A DNA stretch of 37,363 nucleotides from Rhodospirillaceae bacterium (lineage in GTDB: Bacteria; Pseudomonadota; Alphaproteobacteria; Rhodospirillales; Rhodospirillaceae). Shown here piece by piece: positions 25,594 to 33,874 of this stretch. Position 1 is the stretch's first letter. Every line of letters starts with the position of its first letter. Both the position numbers and the translations under genes were made by a program. The notes beneath the pieces are model-generated. The model was not told the origin of the DNA. It was given only the letters and a program-made list of their open reading frames with translations, and ran no database searches. The DNA is taken from contig SCTM01000246.1 of the NCBI GenBank assembly GCA_004297485.1, forward strand, positions 1 to 37,363, read 5' to 3'.

Positions 25594-27135
25594 ATGAATA
25601 AGTATCAACTCTATACGCTTGGCGGCGCTTTGCTGGCAGCCACTTCGCTGTCCGGCGCCGCGCAGGCAGGCTCCGTAGGTAACTTCAACAACGCTACAAA
25701 CGTCTTCACCGCCGGCTCGTTGAAGATCGGCAACACTGCTATCTCCGGAACCGCCGCAACCGCGAATGCCCAAACCGTGGGCGGTGGCACATCCGCCGCG
25801 AACCTTGGTGTTCTTTTCTCGAATAATTATAGCAACACCTTCGACCTCTACATCACCATTCCGGTCACAGGCGCGAGCTTTGTGGGAACACCGGTCGCAC
25901 GTTATCTGATCAACGCATATAACGCGGGCGTTATTACATTATCTGCTACCACACCCGCCGCCACGCTGAATGCCGGTCTCGCGCCGACCATCAGCGCACT
26001 GGGCAATCAGATATTCATCAGCAACGTGCAAGTCAGCGGCATTGGTTCTATCAACGGCTTCAACCAGAGCAACGGCAGTCTCTTTATCGGCGGCGTCGTT
26101 CTTGAAGGCGTAAGCTTCACCAACGTGGCCGGCTTGGCCACCGCAGGCGGTACCATCACTCTCGGCGCCACCGTCGCGTCGCAATCCAACCAAGCTCAGA
26201 TCTACGAGACCGTCACTCCGGCCGCAGTTGTCACCTCGGTAGCACCGCTAACCACAACGATTGCAGCTGCCACCGCAGCCAGCGTCGCAGTTGGCACCGG
26301 AACAACCCAATTTACTACGATCACGGGCGGCGGCGTCACGATTACTTTAGCTAACATCGCGATCACAGGCACGGGTGCTCTGGGTACGGACCTTTCTACG
26401 CCAGTTTCTCCCGATGGTTCTGTAGTTAACAGCACAGCGGCATCGGATGGAATAAACGTCGTCGTTACCAGCCCCGCCCTGTCGGACCCCGCGGCGGTGT
26501 CGGTTACTGTCCTGAACAACGTCGGTGGTACAGCCTATAGCAATGTTACCGTCGCGAATTTCTCGGGGGGTAGCGCAACTTTTAGCCTCTCCAATACCGC
26601 GACGACTTACACCGGCTCGCTTTCCGTCACCTTGACGTATAGCGGCACCACCGCGATCTCGGCGGCGGCGGCTGGAACTGCATCGCTGACCTACAGCATC
26701 GGCACCGGCAGTAGTGTGGTTGCTCCTGCCAGCGCATCGGGCGCCACGACGGTCGTCAGCCGCAGTGGTCTGAATACGCAGGTCAACTGGGCGAACAGCG
26801 GGTCGGGGTCGGGCTTTACGTCTTATCTCCGCATCCACAACTCAGGGAATGTGGCTGCGACGGCATCGATTGTCGTGAAGCAGGACACCCTGGATGGCAG
26901 CGCTATCAGCACAGTGGGCACCTATACGACGCCAACGCTCCCGGCGGGCGGAACCATCCAAGTCTCGGTTCCGACCATCGAAACCTCTCTGGGCGTGACG
27001 GCGAATGCCGCTCACTCCTACACGTTGCTCATCAGCGGGGCCTTCCCGGGCTATGTGCAGCACCTGTCCTTGGCAGCTAACGGATCGCTCGTCGATCTGG
27101 ACGGCTTCCGTAGCGCCGGTGTGACCACGCCGTAA
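25594..27135 (+). CDS. Secreted Ser/Thr/Ala/Gly-rich surface protein, probable T2SS cargo
   Basis: This 513-residue protein has a Sec signal peptide (MNKYQLYTLGGALLAATSL then SGAAQA^GS, cleavage near residue 26). The mature part is low-complexity beta type: very rich in Thr, Ser, Ala, Gly, Val and Asn, with no Cys, one Trp and three Lys in the whole precursor. Eight N-x-S/T sequons and many Ser/Thr runs could accept sugars. The last 120 residues (from about 390, with SYLRIHNSGN and LPAGGTIQVSVP) look like a separate beta-sandwich domain. A strong promoter, structured leader, AAGGGG site and strong terminator suggest high expression. Placement between the T2SS halves and after the glycosyltransferase array makes it the prime candidate for secretion and glycosylation. 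It could be an S-layer or matrix protein; no named family is recognised. Confidence 0.75.
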   Translation: MNKYQLYTLGGALLAATSLSGAAQAGSVGNFNNATNVFTAGSLKIGNTAISGTAATANAQTVGGGTSAANLGVLFSNNYSNTFDLYITIPVTGASFVGTPVARYLINAYNAGVITLSATTPAATLNAGLAPTISALGNQIFISNVQVSGIGSINGFNQSNGSLFIGGVVLEGVSFTNVAGLATAGGTITLGATVASQSNQAQIYETVTPAAVVTSVAPLTTTIAAATAASVAVGTGTTQFTTITGGGVTITLANIAITGTGALGTDLSTPVSPDGSVVNSTAASDGINVVVTSPALSDPAAVSVTVLNNVGGTAYSNVTVANFSGGSATFSLSNTATTYTGSLSVTLTYSGTTAISAAAAGTASLTYSIGTGSSVVAPASASGATTVVSRSGLNTQVNWANSGSGSGFTSYLRIHNSGNVAATASIVVKQDTLDGSAISTVGTYTTPTLPAGGTIQVSVPTIETSLGVTANAAHSYTLLISGAFPGYVQHLSLAANGSLVDLDGFRSAGVTTP

Positions 27136-27162
27136 TCTACTGAGTTCACTTCGTTCGAATGG

Positions 27163-27198
27163 AGGGGAGGGCAAGAAATTGCCCTCCCCTTCTTCTTT
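27163..27198 (+). terminator. Strong intrinsic terminator after the surface protein gene
   Basis: A perfect 12-bp stem is formed by AGGGGAGGGCAA (27163-27174) and TTGCCCTCCCCT (27179-27190), closed by a GAAA tetraloop and followed by TCTTCTTT. It begins 27 bases after the stop. It should insulate gspF onward from the highly expressed upstream gene. Confidence 0.9.
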
Positions 27199-27210
27199 GT
27201 GGGGTAGCCG

Positions 27211-27220
27211 CCCCCCCCCC
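27211..27220. repeat. C10 homopolymer
   Basis: Ten consecutive cytosines (interrupted by one G from two more) lie between the terminator and the palindromic repeat. Tracts of this length slip readily in replication and in sequencing. It is not inside a gene but could alter spacing in the gspF promoter region. Confidence 0.7.
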
Positions 27221-27296
27221 GTCAGTAGACCTGACATTCATGTAAGGCTCCGAATCGGGCCAGAACATGTAACAACCGCACAGAGAGCCCTTCCTG

Positions 27297-27439
27297 GCCG
27301 GCACCCGCTTCCCTCTTTTCCAGGGCGTGCTCTAGAGCACGGTGGGCTCACCTTGCTGGATAAGAAGGTCTCTAAATCAAATATTTGGAACATGTTCCGG
27401 CCGGAAAGCCGGTTCCCACTTTTCCGGAACATGCTCTAG
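27297..27439. repeat. Pair of palindromic intergenic repeats (alphaproteobacterial type)
   Basis: Two related copies share GCCGG, CTTTTCC and TGCTCTAG blocks in the same order. Copy 1 (about 27297-27340) is diverged and ends in the 14-bp palindrome GTGCTCTAGAGCAC (27327-27340). Copy 2 (27387-27439) contains the 12-bp palindrome GGAACATGTTCC (27387-27398) and CCGGAAA (27401-27407) pairing with TTTCCGG (27421-27427). Short mobile-like palindromes with these words are widespread in alphaproteobacterial intergenic regions. Copy 2 ends ten bases before the gspF start, and the only apparent ribosome site (AGGG, 27438-27441) overlaps its edge. Confidence 0.65.
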
Positions 27440-27449
27440 GGTTCAGCCC

Positions 27450-28664
27450 ATGTCGCAGTCATTTCAATACGAAGCCGTCGACGGCGCCGGACGCGTGCTT
27501 ACGGGCCGGATCGAGTCCATCCATGAGCGGGACGCGCAGCGCGCCCTCGAATCCCAAGGCCTGCTGATCGTTGCTCTCGCTCCCAGCAAGCCGGAAGTTC
27601 TCAAAGCGGGCCTTGCGCGCTTTCGGCGTGGAGTCTCGGCCCAGGACCATATCCTCGCGCTGAAACAGCTCGCGTTGCTGCTCAAGGCCGGCGTACCTCT
27701 GGTGCAGGGTATCGGCACCCTTAAGAACCAGGCAACGCACCCGGTTCTGGGCACGGCCTTTGCCGACATGGAAAAGCGTCTGCGGACCGGCGAGACCTTC
27801 ACGACCGCTCTCGCCGCGGCGTTGCCGTCGCTACCAGGCTACGTCAATCAACTGGCGGCTTCCGGCGAGGCCATCGGTCATCTCGGTCAAGCCCTGGAAG
27901 ATGGCGCCGATCAGATGGCCTATGAACGCCAGATTCGCCAGGACGTGCGCAACGCGCTCACCTATCCGACGATCCTGGTCGGCGCGGGATTCACGGCCGT
28001 GTTGTTCATTTTCATCGTGGTCGTGCCGCGGTTCTCGGCCATGCTCGCCAATGCGAAAAAGCCATTACCGTGGATTTCGGCTGTGGTCCTCAAGACCGGC
28101 ATGTTCTTCAGCACCAACAAACTCACGATTCTAGGGCTTATCGCCGCGGTCGGATGGGGAGGATGGTATCTGTCCCGCTCCCAACAGCGGCGCGCGCAGT
28201 TTCGCGAATTCATGTCCAACCTGCCCTTGATCGGGAACTGGCTGCGCGACGCCGAAATCGCGCGATGGGCTTCGATGCTGGGCACCATGCTGGCCAACGG
28301 CGTCGATCTCATCAAGGGTTTGCAGCTCGCCCGCGACACCATCTCCCTCGACAGCCTGCGTGACCGTCTGGAACAAGTCACTAAACTGGTGCGGACCGGA
28401 CATTCCCTGTCCGCGGCCATCGCCAGCCAACATGCCTTTTCCGACACGGCACTGAGTTTAATTCAAGTGGGCGAGGAGTCCGGCCAGCTGCCGACGATGT
28501 TGAAGTCGCTTGCCAAACTCTACGAAGACACCGCCCGGCAACGCATGAAACAGTTTCTGCTCATGCTTGAGCCGGCGGCCATCCTGCTCATTGGAATCGT
28601 CGTCGGTGGAATCGTCGCGGCAATCATGCTAGCAATTACCAGTGTCAATCAGGTGGCTATATAA
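27450..28664 (+). CDS. gspF: Type II secretion inner-membrane platform protein GspF
   Basis: This 405-residue polytopic membrane protein forms the T2SS inner-membrane platform with GspL and GspM and contacts GspE. It begins SFQYEAVDGAGRVLTGRIES, typical of GspF. Two T2SF repeats are visible: LALLLKAGVPLVQGI in the first and MLGTMLANGVDLIKGL in the second. Three hydrophobic spans lie near residues 172-195, 225-243 and 375-400. I use the ATG at 27450, because upstream codons run into the palindromic repeat. It is the first gene of the second T2SS block and needs its own promoter, since a strong terminator lies upstream. Confidence 0.94.
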   Translation: MSQSFQYEAVDGAGRVLTGRIESIHERDAQRALESQGLLIVALAPSKPEVLKAGLARFRRGVSAQDHILALKQLALLLKAGVPLVQGIGTLKNQATHPVLGTAFADMEKRLRTGETFTTALAAALPSLPGYVNQLAASGEAIGHLGQALEDGADQMAYERQIRQDVRNALTYPTILVGAGFTAVLFIFIVVVPRFSAMLANAKKPLPWISAVVLKTGMFFSTNKLTILGLIAAVGWGGWYLSRSQQRRAQFREFMSNLPLIGNWLRDAEIARWASMLGTMLANGVDLIKGLQLARDTISLDSLRDRLEQVTKLVRTGHSLSAAIASQHAFSDTALSLIQVGEESGQLPTMLKSLAKLYEDTARQRMKQFLLMLEPAAILLIGIVVGGIVAAIMLAITSVNQVAI

Positions 28665-28665
28665 G

Positions 28666-29175
28666 ATGCGCGTTTCCGTTCGCCGATCATACGCTGATCA
28701 AAATTTCTCGGCCGCGCCGCGGCGGCGACGCGCCGCCGGGTTCACCCTGCTTGAAATGCTGGTGGTGCTGGTCATCATCGGTCTGATCGCCGGGCTGGTT
28801 GGTCCTCAACTCATGGGCCGCGTCGATACTTCGAAAGTGACCGCCGCCGATACCCAGGTGCGTATGCTGAAGAGTGCGCTCGACACCATGCGGCTTGATA
28901 TCGGCCGCTACCCAACCAAGGACGAAGGGCTGGCGCTCCTTGTCGTCGCCCCTAAGGACGACCGCACCGCCCCCAAATGGCAGGGACCCTATCTGTCCGA
29001 AAACACTGTGCCCCTGGACCCCTGGGGAAACCCCTACCAATACGATACTCTCACCGGCACGACCACCGTCTACATCTATAGTTTTGGCGCAGACGGCCAG
29101 CCGGGCGGCGAAGGTATCAATGCGGATGTTGGCTTCGTTCCAAAGACGACGGATTCGGCGAAACCGCCTCAGTAG
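28666..29175 (+). CDS. gspG: Major pseudopilin GspG
   Basis: This is the main subunit of the T2SS pseudopilus, 170 residues. The prepilin leader of 25 residues is Arg-rich (RRRRAAG) and is cut at G^FTLLEM, with Glu at mature position 5. A hydrophobic helix follows (VVLVIIGLIAGLVGPQL). Family features include DIGRYPTKDEGLALL, KWQGPYL, VPLDPWGNPYQY and the GADGQPGGEG calcium-site region. The ATG follows the gspF stop by one base, with AGGTGG at 28651-28656 as ribosome site. A GTG in the gspF end (28642) is rejected. The prepilin peptidase GspO is not in the window. Confidence 0.95.
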   Translation: MRVSVRRSYADQNFSAAPRRRRAAGFTLLEMLVVLVIIGLIAGLVGPQLMGRVDTSKVTAADTQVRMLKSALDTMRLDIGRYPTKDEGLALLVVAPKDDRTAPKWQGPYLSENTVPLDPWGNPYQYDTLTGTTTVYIYSFGADGQPGGEGINADVGFVPKTTDSAKPPQ

Positions 29176-29286
29176 ACGATAGCGAGGCGTCCTCGCTCCC
29201 AATTGCGCCCGTCGGCGCCCCGCGCGTATGGGCGGCAAAGCCGCTTGGGTAGGCAGACATTGAGAATCTCAAACGCTCCTCGGTCA

Positions 29287-29799
29287 ATGACAGAAACGCG
29301 GGCAGCTGGATTCACATTGCTAGAGATGGTGGCCGTTCTTTTCGTCATCGGCCTCGTATCGTCGATCGTCATCCCGCGTCTTCCGGCTATGCAGGCCAGT
29401 CTCGATTTTGCCCTCAAGCGCGGCGGTTTCGAGCAGGCGATGAATGGCCTCGCTTATCAGGCCTTTAAGGAGAATCAGGATTTCATTCTGTCGGGCACCT
29501 ACGATGCAAATGGCCAGGTCGGGGAAGCGCCATCAATTGGTGCACCCGACAATGGCATTCCCGGCCGGATGAAAGTGTTGCCACTGATCGATACAACGCG
29601 GGTGATGATGCCGTCCGTGACTCCGGCGCAAATGGCACCACCCCTGCCGGAGGGTTGGCGCTTGGAGATCGCAACGCCCATCCAATACCGCGCGTCGGGA
29701 TACTGCTCGGGAGGAACGGCGGATTTGGCAATCGGCAGGCGTCGATATACCTACACGATCAAGCCGCCGCTATGCGAGGTCGCGCTTGAAAGTCGATAA
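29287..29799 (+). CDS. gspH: Minor pseudopilin GspH
   Basis: This 171-residue minor pseudopilin has a nine-residue leader, MTETRAAG^FTLLEM, then a hydrophobic helix and a diverged C-terminal domain. Two cysteines near the end (GYCSGG and PPLCEV) could form a disulfide. Position between gspG and gspI supports GspH, since the globular part itself is not distinctive. The frame is open to 29203, but the ATG at 29287 gives a normal prepilin leader. It lies 111 bases after gspG and overlaps gspI by 14 bases. Confidence 0.82.
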   Translation: MTETRAAGFTLLEMVAVLFVIGLVSSIVIPRLPAMQASLDFALKRGGFEQAMNGLAYQAFKENQDFILSGTYDANGQVGEAPSIGAPDNGIPGRMKVLPLIDTTRVMMPSVTPAQMAPPLPEGWRLEIATPIQYRASGYCSGGTADLAIGRRRYTYTIKPPLCEVALESR

Positions 29800-30256
29800 G
29801 CAAACGCTGCGGACCATTCGCCACCGACCGACGACCGCGACAGGATTCACGCTGCTAGAAGCGATTGTTGCCGTTGCAATTATTGGCTTCGCGTTGATTC
29901 CGCTTGTTTCGTTTCTATCGCTATCGGCCAACGAACTTGCCAAAGCGGCGGAGTCCAACGAACGGAGCTTCGTGACCCAAGCCGTGATCGCGATGATGGA
30001 CCCCGTCAATCCGGTCGAGGAGCCCAGCGGATCCATGCCGCTCAACGACAAGGTCCTGATCAGTTGGGACAGTCAGCAACTTATCCCGCCCGGCAAACAG
30101 ATCATGCCCAACTCCGGACTTCCCGGATTTCGACTCAGCTTTTACAAGGTCCACGTCACCGTCTCGCGGCCTATTTCCGGCGACTGGTTCAATTTCGACA
30201 TGCGCAAGGTAGGCTACGACGCCATACCCTTCGACGCCTCGACCCCCGCTCCGTGA
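29786..30256 (+). CDS. gspI: Minor pseudopilin GspI
   Basis: This 156-residue protein has a prepilin leader ending TATG^FTLLEAIVAVAI, as in GspI, part of the pseudopilus tip with GspJ and GspK. The following part has the ANELAKAAESNERSF helix and a small beta domain (FRLSFYKVHVTVSRP). The start is a TTG at 29786, supported by GAGG at 29776-29779 six bases upstream, and lies inside the end of gspH, so translation is probably coupled. The stop is four bases before the gspJ start. Confidence 0.85.
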   Translation: MKVDKQTLRTIRHRPTTATGFTLLEAIVAVAIIGFALIPLVSFLSLSANELAKAAESNERSFVTQAVIAMMDPVNPVEEPSGSMPLNDKVLISWDSQQLIPPGKQIMPNSGLPGFRLSFYKVHVTVSRPISGDWFNFDMRKVGYDAIPFDASTPAP

Positions 30257-30260
30257 CGTC

Positions 30261-30887
30261 ATGATCCCTCCAATGACCACGACCACGAAAAGTGCCGGGT
30301 TCACGTTATTTGAAGTCATCGTGGTCCTCGTGATAACCGGACTTATCAGTGTCGTGCTGATTCAAGGCCTCGGTCTTGTGCTCGCGGTGCGAACCAGCGT
30401 CGCAAGCAAGATCATCGATTTGGATCAAATCGTGCTTCACCGGAATCTGGTGCTTGAACCCCTCCGCGGTATTGTCCCCGATTACCCGGAGCGGCCCTAT
30501 GTCTTCAGCGGAACGGCCGAACGAATCCACGCCCTCACCGTACGTACGCTGCAGGAACGCAGCGGCACACCCACGGGCATTACGATTTCCCTCGTCTACA
30601 ACAGCGACCGCGGCGAAACCCTCGCCATGTATCAGGAAGACGGACGGGACCCCATTGAACTGATGAGTTGGAAAGGCAAAACCGGAGCCTTCTCTTATCG
30701 GGACCGTACCGGCGCCTGGTCGGATATCTGGCCGGTAGAGGACAAGCCCTCAAGCCAAACCCCATGGGTGATTCGGCTTGAGACCGGAAACGATGAAACA
30801 CCAACGCTTGTCGCAAGCGTCGCTGGTGCACACCGCCGCATCTTGCGCATGGAGGACTCGTTCAGCGGACCTACCGTACACCAATGA
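30261..30887 (+). CDS. gspJ: Minor pseudopilin GspJ
   Basis: This 208-residue minor pseudopilin has a short leader ending KSAG^FTLFEVIVVLVI with Glu at mature position 5. It is longer than GspH and GspI, as GspJ normally is. The middle has LTVRTLQERSG and ITISLVYNSDRGETLAMY, compatible with the GspJ beta domain. Either Met1 (30261) or Met5 (30273) could be the start; neither has a strong ribosome site. A 227-base gap to gspK follows, unusually long within this operon. Confidence 0.85.
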   Translation: MIPPMTTTTKSAGFTLFEVIVVLVITGLISVVLIQGLGLVLAVRTSVASKIIDLDQIVLHRNLVLEPLRGIVPDYPERPYVFSGTAERIHALTVRTLQERSGTPTGITISLVYNSDRGETLAMYQEDGRDPIELMSWKGKTGAFSYRDRTGAWSDIWPVEDKPSSQTPWVIRLETGNDETPTLVASVAGAHRRILRMEDSFSGPTVHQ

Positions 30888-30941
30888 CGCCCTGACAATC
30901 ATGTAACCCCCGCCCCGGCATGTATTCCCATAACCAATTGA

Positions 30942-30959
30942 TTAGATTGATAAATCTAA
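30942..30959. promoter_or_regulatory. Inverted repeat between gspJ and gspK
   Basis: TTAGATT and AATCTAA form a perfect seven-bp stem around GATA in the 227-base gap between gspJ and gspK (30888-31114). The surroundings are AT-rich compared with the operon. It may be an operator or an internal RNA hairpin. Just after it, TTAGAGCAATTTCAGG (about 30968-30983) resembles the edge of another alphaproteobacterial palindromic repeat, now degraded. Confidence 0.35.
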
Positions 30960-31114
30960 AAACCGCCTTAGAGCAATTTCAGGCGCGCTATGGTCATTTT
31001 TCCGAGAGGATAGGCACAGTGAGGGGTGTGCGCGCTGTGGCATGGCGGGTTGACCCGATCGGATTACAAAGCGCCAAATCACAGCCTCGGAACGCCGGCG
31101 AAACAAAGCATCAC

Positions 31115-32221
31115 ATGCGAACCGGGGCACACGGCTTCGTCCTGCCGCTAACGCTTTGGACGATCGCACTTATGGGACTAGCGGTTGCGGCCATCAACAC
31201 CTGGGTGTCCGTCGCCGCCGAGAATGCCCGCGCGCTACAACTAAAGGTCGACGACGAACTTGCCATGGCCAATTTCAAAAACGAACTCGTCTTTGACCTG
31301 GGAACACGCTCGATGAGTGTTCGTGGGCTGGAAATGGGAAATGACCTGGAATCGACGACGGACACACCGGAGACGGGACCTCAGGACCTGCTGGCCCTCA
31401 TGGCGGCGCCCAAGGAAACCTCGGCCTACGTCAGTCTCGATGGACGCCCCTACATTTGGCAGGGCAATCCCGACTACGTCATTCAACTTTACGATTCTCG
31501 CGGACTCCTCAACCTCAACGGCGTGCAGCAGCAGGTCCTACAGCGCTTTTTAAGCCTTTTTGACGTCCCAGAGACGCTGCGCAATCAGCTGCCCGACACC
31601 CTTACAGACTGGATCGACGCAGATGACCTGACCAGCCTGGCTGGAGCCGAAAAGACCGATTACCAAAGGCTTTCGCGCCATCCTCCCAGCAATAGCAATC
31701 TCATGACGCCCCTGGAGGCACAAAGCATTCTCGGATGGGACCAGGTCCCGGCGATTTGGGAGGCTGATCTTCAGGCCCCCCTTTTCACGACATGCGTTGT
31801 GTCCGGGTTTAACCCCAATACCGCCCCTGAAACCACGCTCCTGGCGTATATCGCCGGAATGACAAAGGAAAATACGGCTCAGGTTCTGGCCGATCGTGCC
31901 AAAGCGCCATTCCAGAGCGCGCCGGAATTCGCCGGAGCTGCCGGTGTATTGATTCCCGAGGAAGCGTTTTTTCTGAGTTTGATTCCCGGCGGATGTGTAA
32001 TTGTCGACTTTACCAACCGCAATACCAACGAGCGCGTCCGATTCTCACTCTCTCTCATCCGCCTCATCCAAGGCCAGCCCTGGCAGGTTGACTATGCTTT
32101 CCATATCCCTTCGCGATACCGTCACCAGATTGACGGAATCGATCCGAAAATCACTTTCCCAACCCCCGAGACGTTTGATTCAGGGAGCCAGGGAAATAAC
32201 CGAACTCCCGGGCTCCAATAG
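31115..32221 (+). CDS. gspK: Pseudopilus tip protein GspK
   Basis: This 368-residue protein is the large minor pseudopilin that caps the T2SS pseudopilus. The leader MRTGAHG is followed by FVLPLTLWTIALMGLAV; like other GspK proteins it has no Glu at mature position 5. VIQLYDSRGLLNLNGV, LTDWIDADD and the helix-hairpin-helix-like region FNPNTAPETTLLAYI are typical. The frame is open for 65 more codons upstream (30920), but those lack family features, and the start at 31115 gives a normal leader. The last 128 bases overlap gspL in another frame. Confidence 0.9.
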   Translation: MRTGAHGFVLPLTLWTIALMGLAVAAINTWVSVAAENARALQLKVDDELAMANFKNELVFDLGTRSMSVRGLEMGNDLESTTDTPETGPQDLLALMAAPKETSAYVSLDGRPYIWQGNPDYVIQLYDSRGLLNLNGVQQQVLQRFLSLFDVPETLRNQLPDTLTDWIDADDLTSLAGAEKTDYQRLSRHPPSNSNLMTPLEAQSILGWDQVPAIWEADLQAPLFTTCVVSGFNPNTAPETTLLAYIAGMTKENTAQVLADRAKAPFQSAPEFAGAAGVLIPEEAFFLSLIPGGCVIVDFTNRNTNERVRFSLSLIRLIQGQPWQVDYAFHIPSRYRHQIDGIDPKITFPTPETFDSGSQGNNRTPGLQ

Positions 32222-33212
32222 CCGTGTCCTCTGGGTCCTGAGTCGATATTTTCTACGCCAGAAGGTCTTTGAACTCGCCGAGGGACTGGCGGAGTCCAAA
32301 CGAAAATCCGCGCTCGCACTGCTTGTCCGCAAGTGGTCTCCTTATGCGACAACAGGGTTCTCCGCCCATTGGGTCGGCCGGCGTGCAACTGTCTATGCCT
32401 GGGATACGACAAAAGTCAGTGCGGCAATCGTTGAAGCAGGCCTGCCTCCATCCCGCTGCACAATATGTCCCGAAACATTTATGCGTGAGCCCTTGCAAGA
32501 CGGTGTCCGTCTCGCGACCATGACCGATGGCGTAGAGGGCCAGGTCTGGCGGGAAGGGGCGCTTGTCGCGACGCGATGGTGGCCTGCGCCTCCCCCGGTC
32601 AGGGAGTGGGTTGTTTTTCTCAGAGCAGCCGGAGCGGACCTAAGCCAACCTCTGTCGGCACAACCGGCATCCGTCGATTCGCCACTGTTGAACGTGCCCT
32701 GGACGTCCGCATCGGCTCCGATCACCGACTTTTGGAGCCTGATCCAAAACGACCGTGCCGCAGCTATTGCGGCAGCAGTCCTGGCGGCGCCATTTCTCTA
32801 CCTTTTCGGCGAGGCGAGCGTTCTCGGAATCGCCGAAACCAGGCTCAACGTCGCCATGGCGAATCTCTCGCAAGCAAATCAATCCATCCGCATGGAGCGC
32901 AGCGACGCCCTCGCGGATTTGGGCACGATTCAACGATACCTGACCCTGGAGCCCTACCCCCCCCAATTCCAGGTGATGGCAACGGCGGCGGGTTTGCTGC
33001 GCGATAAAAAACTATCCATCTCCGAGTGGAGTTACGACTCGGGAAACCTCGAATTTGTTATCCACGGCGATAATCCGCTCGACGCCACTTTCTACATCGA
33101 GGCGTTCGAAGGAAACCCCACATTCGCAAATGTGTCGGCGACCAGCGAGAATCAGGAGCACGATCTTAGACTGCGGATGCAGGTGAATCCCAAATCGTCG
33201 ACCCCATCATGA
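32094..33212 (+). CDS. gspL: Type II secretion platform protein GspL-like
   Basis: This 372-residue protein occupies the gspL slot. Its N-terminal 225 residues would be the cytoplasmic domain that binds GspE; one transmembrane span follows (AAAIAAAVLAAPFLYLF, near residues 222-240), then a periplasmic domain ending in a beta-rich segment (LEFVIHGDNPLDATFYIEAF) with the ferredoxin-like style of GspL. Sequence similarity to classical GspL is weak, so position is a main argument. The ATG at 32094 has AGG six bases upstream but lies 128 bases inside gspK. I see no better start nearer the gspK stop. A C8 run lies at 32957-32964. Confidence 0.8.
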   Translation: MLSISLRDTVTRLTESIRKSLSQPPRRLIQGAREITELPGSNSRVLWVLSRYFLRQKVFELAEGLAESKRKSALALLVRKWSPYATTGFSAHWVGRRATVYAWDTTKVSAAIVEAGLPPSRCTICPETFMREPLQDGVRLATMTDGVEGQVWREGALVATRWWPAPPPVREWVVFLRAAGADLSQPLSAQPASVDSPLLNVPWTSASAPITDFWSLIQNDRAAAIAAAVLAAPFLYLFGEASVLGIAETRLNVAMANLSQANQSIRMERSDALADLGTIQRYLTLEPYPPQFQVMATAAGLLRDKKLSISEWSYDSGNLEFVIHGDNPLDATFYIEAFEGNPTFANVSATSENQEHDLRLRMQVNPKSSTPS

Positions 33213-33865
33213 CAAAGGTCATAGATACGCTTCTCCGGCTGATCGCAGAGATCCGCGCACAGATCGAAGCGCGCGTCGGTGTCCAACTTGTGCTCACCGA
33301 GCGCGCCAAGATCGGCATCGTGACCGGCGGCGCACTCGCCATTCTGATGATTTGGCTTGGACTGAATACATGGGTGGGCCATATCGAGCATCAATATGGC
33401 GACGTCCGGATCAATCTCGCCCGCCTTAAGGCACAAGTGGAAAGCGGCGCATGGTCGGAACGCAAGAGCCAAAGCCACATATTGAAATCGGTTCTGGAAG
33501 ACCGTCTATGGACGGCCGAGACACCGGGCCTTGCCGAGGCCGGTTTCGAACGCTGGATACGGGATCACCTGGCCAATAGCAGAATCGAGCCGCAGCAGAT
33601 CCAGATCCGACGGGTTCCATTGGTGCAATCGGCCGATGCAAAAAGCGCCGGTGACGCCACCGGCGATCCCCTTGCCAGCGTTCAACGTATGACGGCCAAA
33701 ATTCTCATGCCGTTCGACGAAAACGCCTTGGTTGCCCTATTGGCGGATATCGCCGAAAGCAACAAGATAATGACCGTCGACAGGCTGGTTGTCCGTGCGG
33801 GACGGAATGCGCGTGTGGAGATGGACGTGTCCACATTCTTTCGCTATCACGAGCGTATCCGGTAG
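33209..33865 (+). CDS. gspM: Type II secretion platform protein GspM-like
   Basis: This 218-residue bitopic protein occupies the gspM slot. About 30 cytoplasmic residues precede one membrane span (IGIVTGGALAILMIWLGL, near residues 35-53), then a coiled-coil-like stretch (YGDVRINLARLKAQVESG) and a small periplasmic domain ending LVVRAGRNARVEMDVSTFFR. GspM binds GspL in the platform. The start overlaps the gspL stop as ATGA, which supports coupled synthesis. It is somewhat longer than enterobacterial GspM (about 150-170). Confidence 0.8.
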   Translation: MTKVIDTLLRLIAEIRAQIEARVGVQLVLTERAKIGIVTGGALAILMIWLGLNTWVGHIEHQYGDVRINLARLKAQVESGAWSERKSQSHILKSVLEDRLWTAETPGLAEAGFERWIRDHLANSRIEPQQIQIRRVPLVQSADAKSAGDATGDPLASVQRMTAKILMPFDENALVALLADIAESNKIMTVDRLVVRAGRNARVEMDVSTFFRYHERIR

Positions 33866-33874
33866 GAGAGGCTT

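Noticed and set aside
28642-28665. GTG start of gspG inside gspF
   Set aside because: The ATG at 28666 has a properly spaced AGGTGG and follows the gspF stop directly.
30920-31114. 65-codon N-terminal extension of gspK
   Set aside because: The extra residues have no family features and would place the prepilin leader internally. The ATG at 31115 gives a normal leader.
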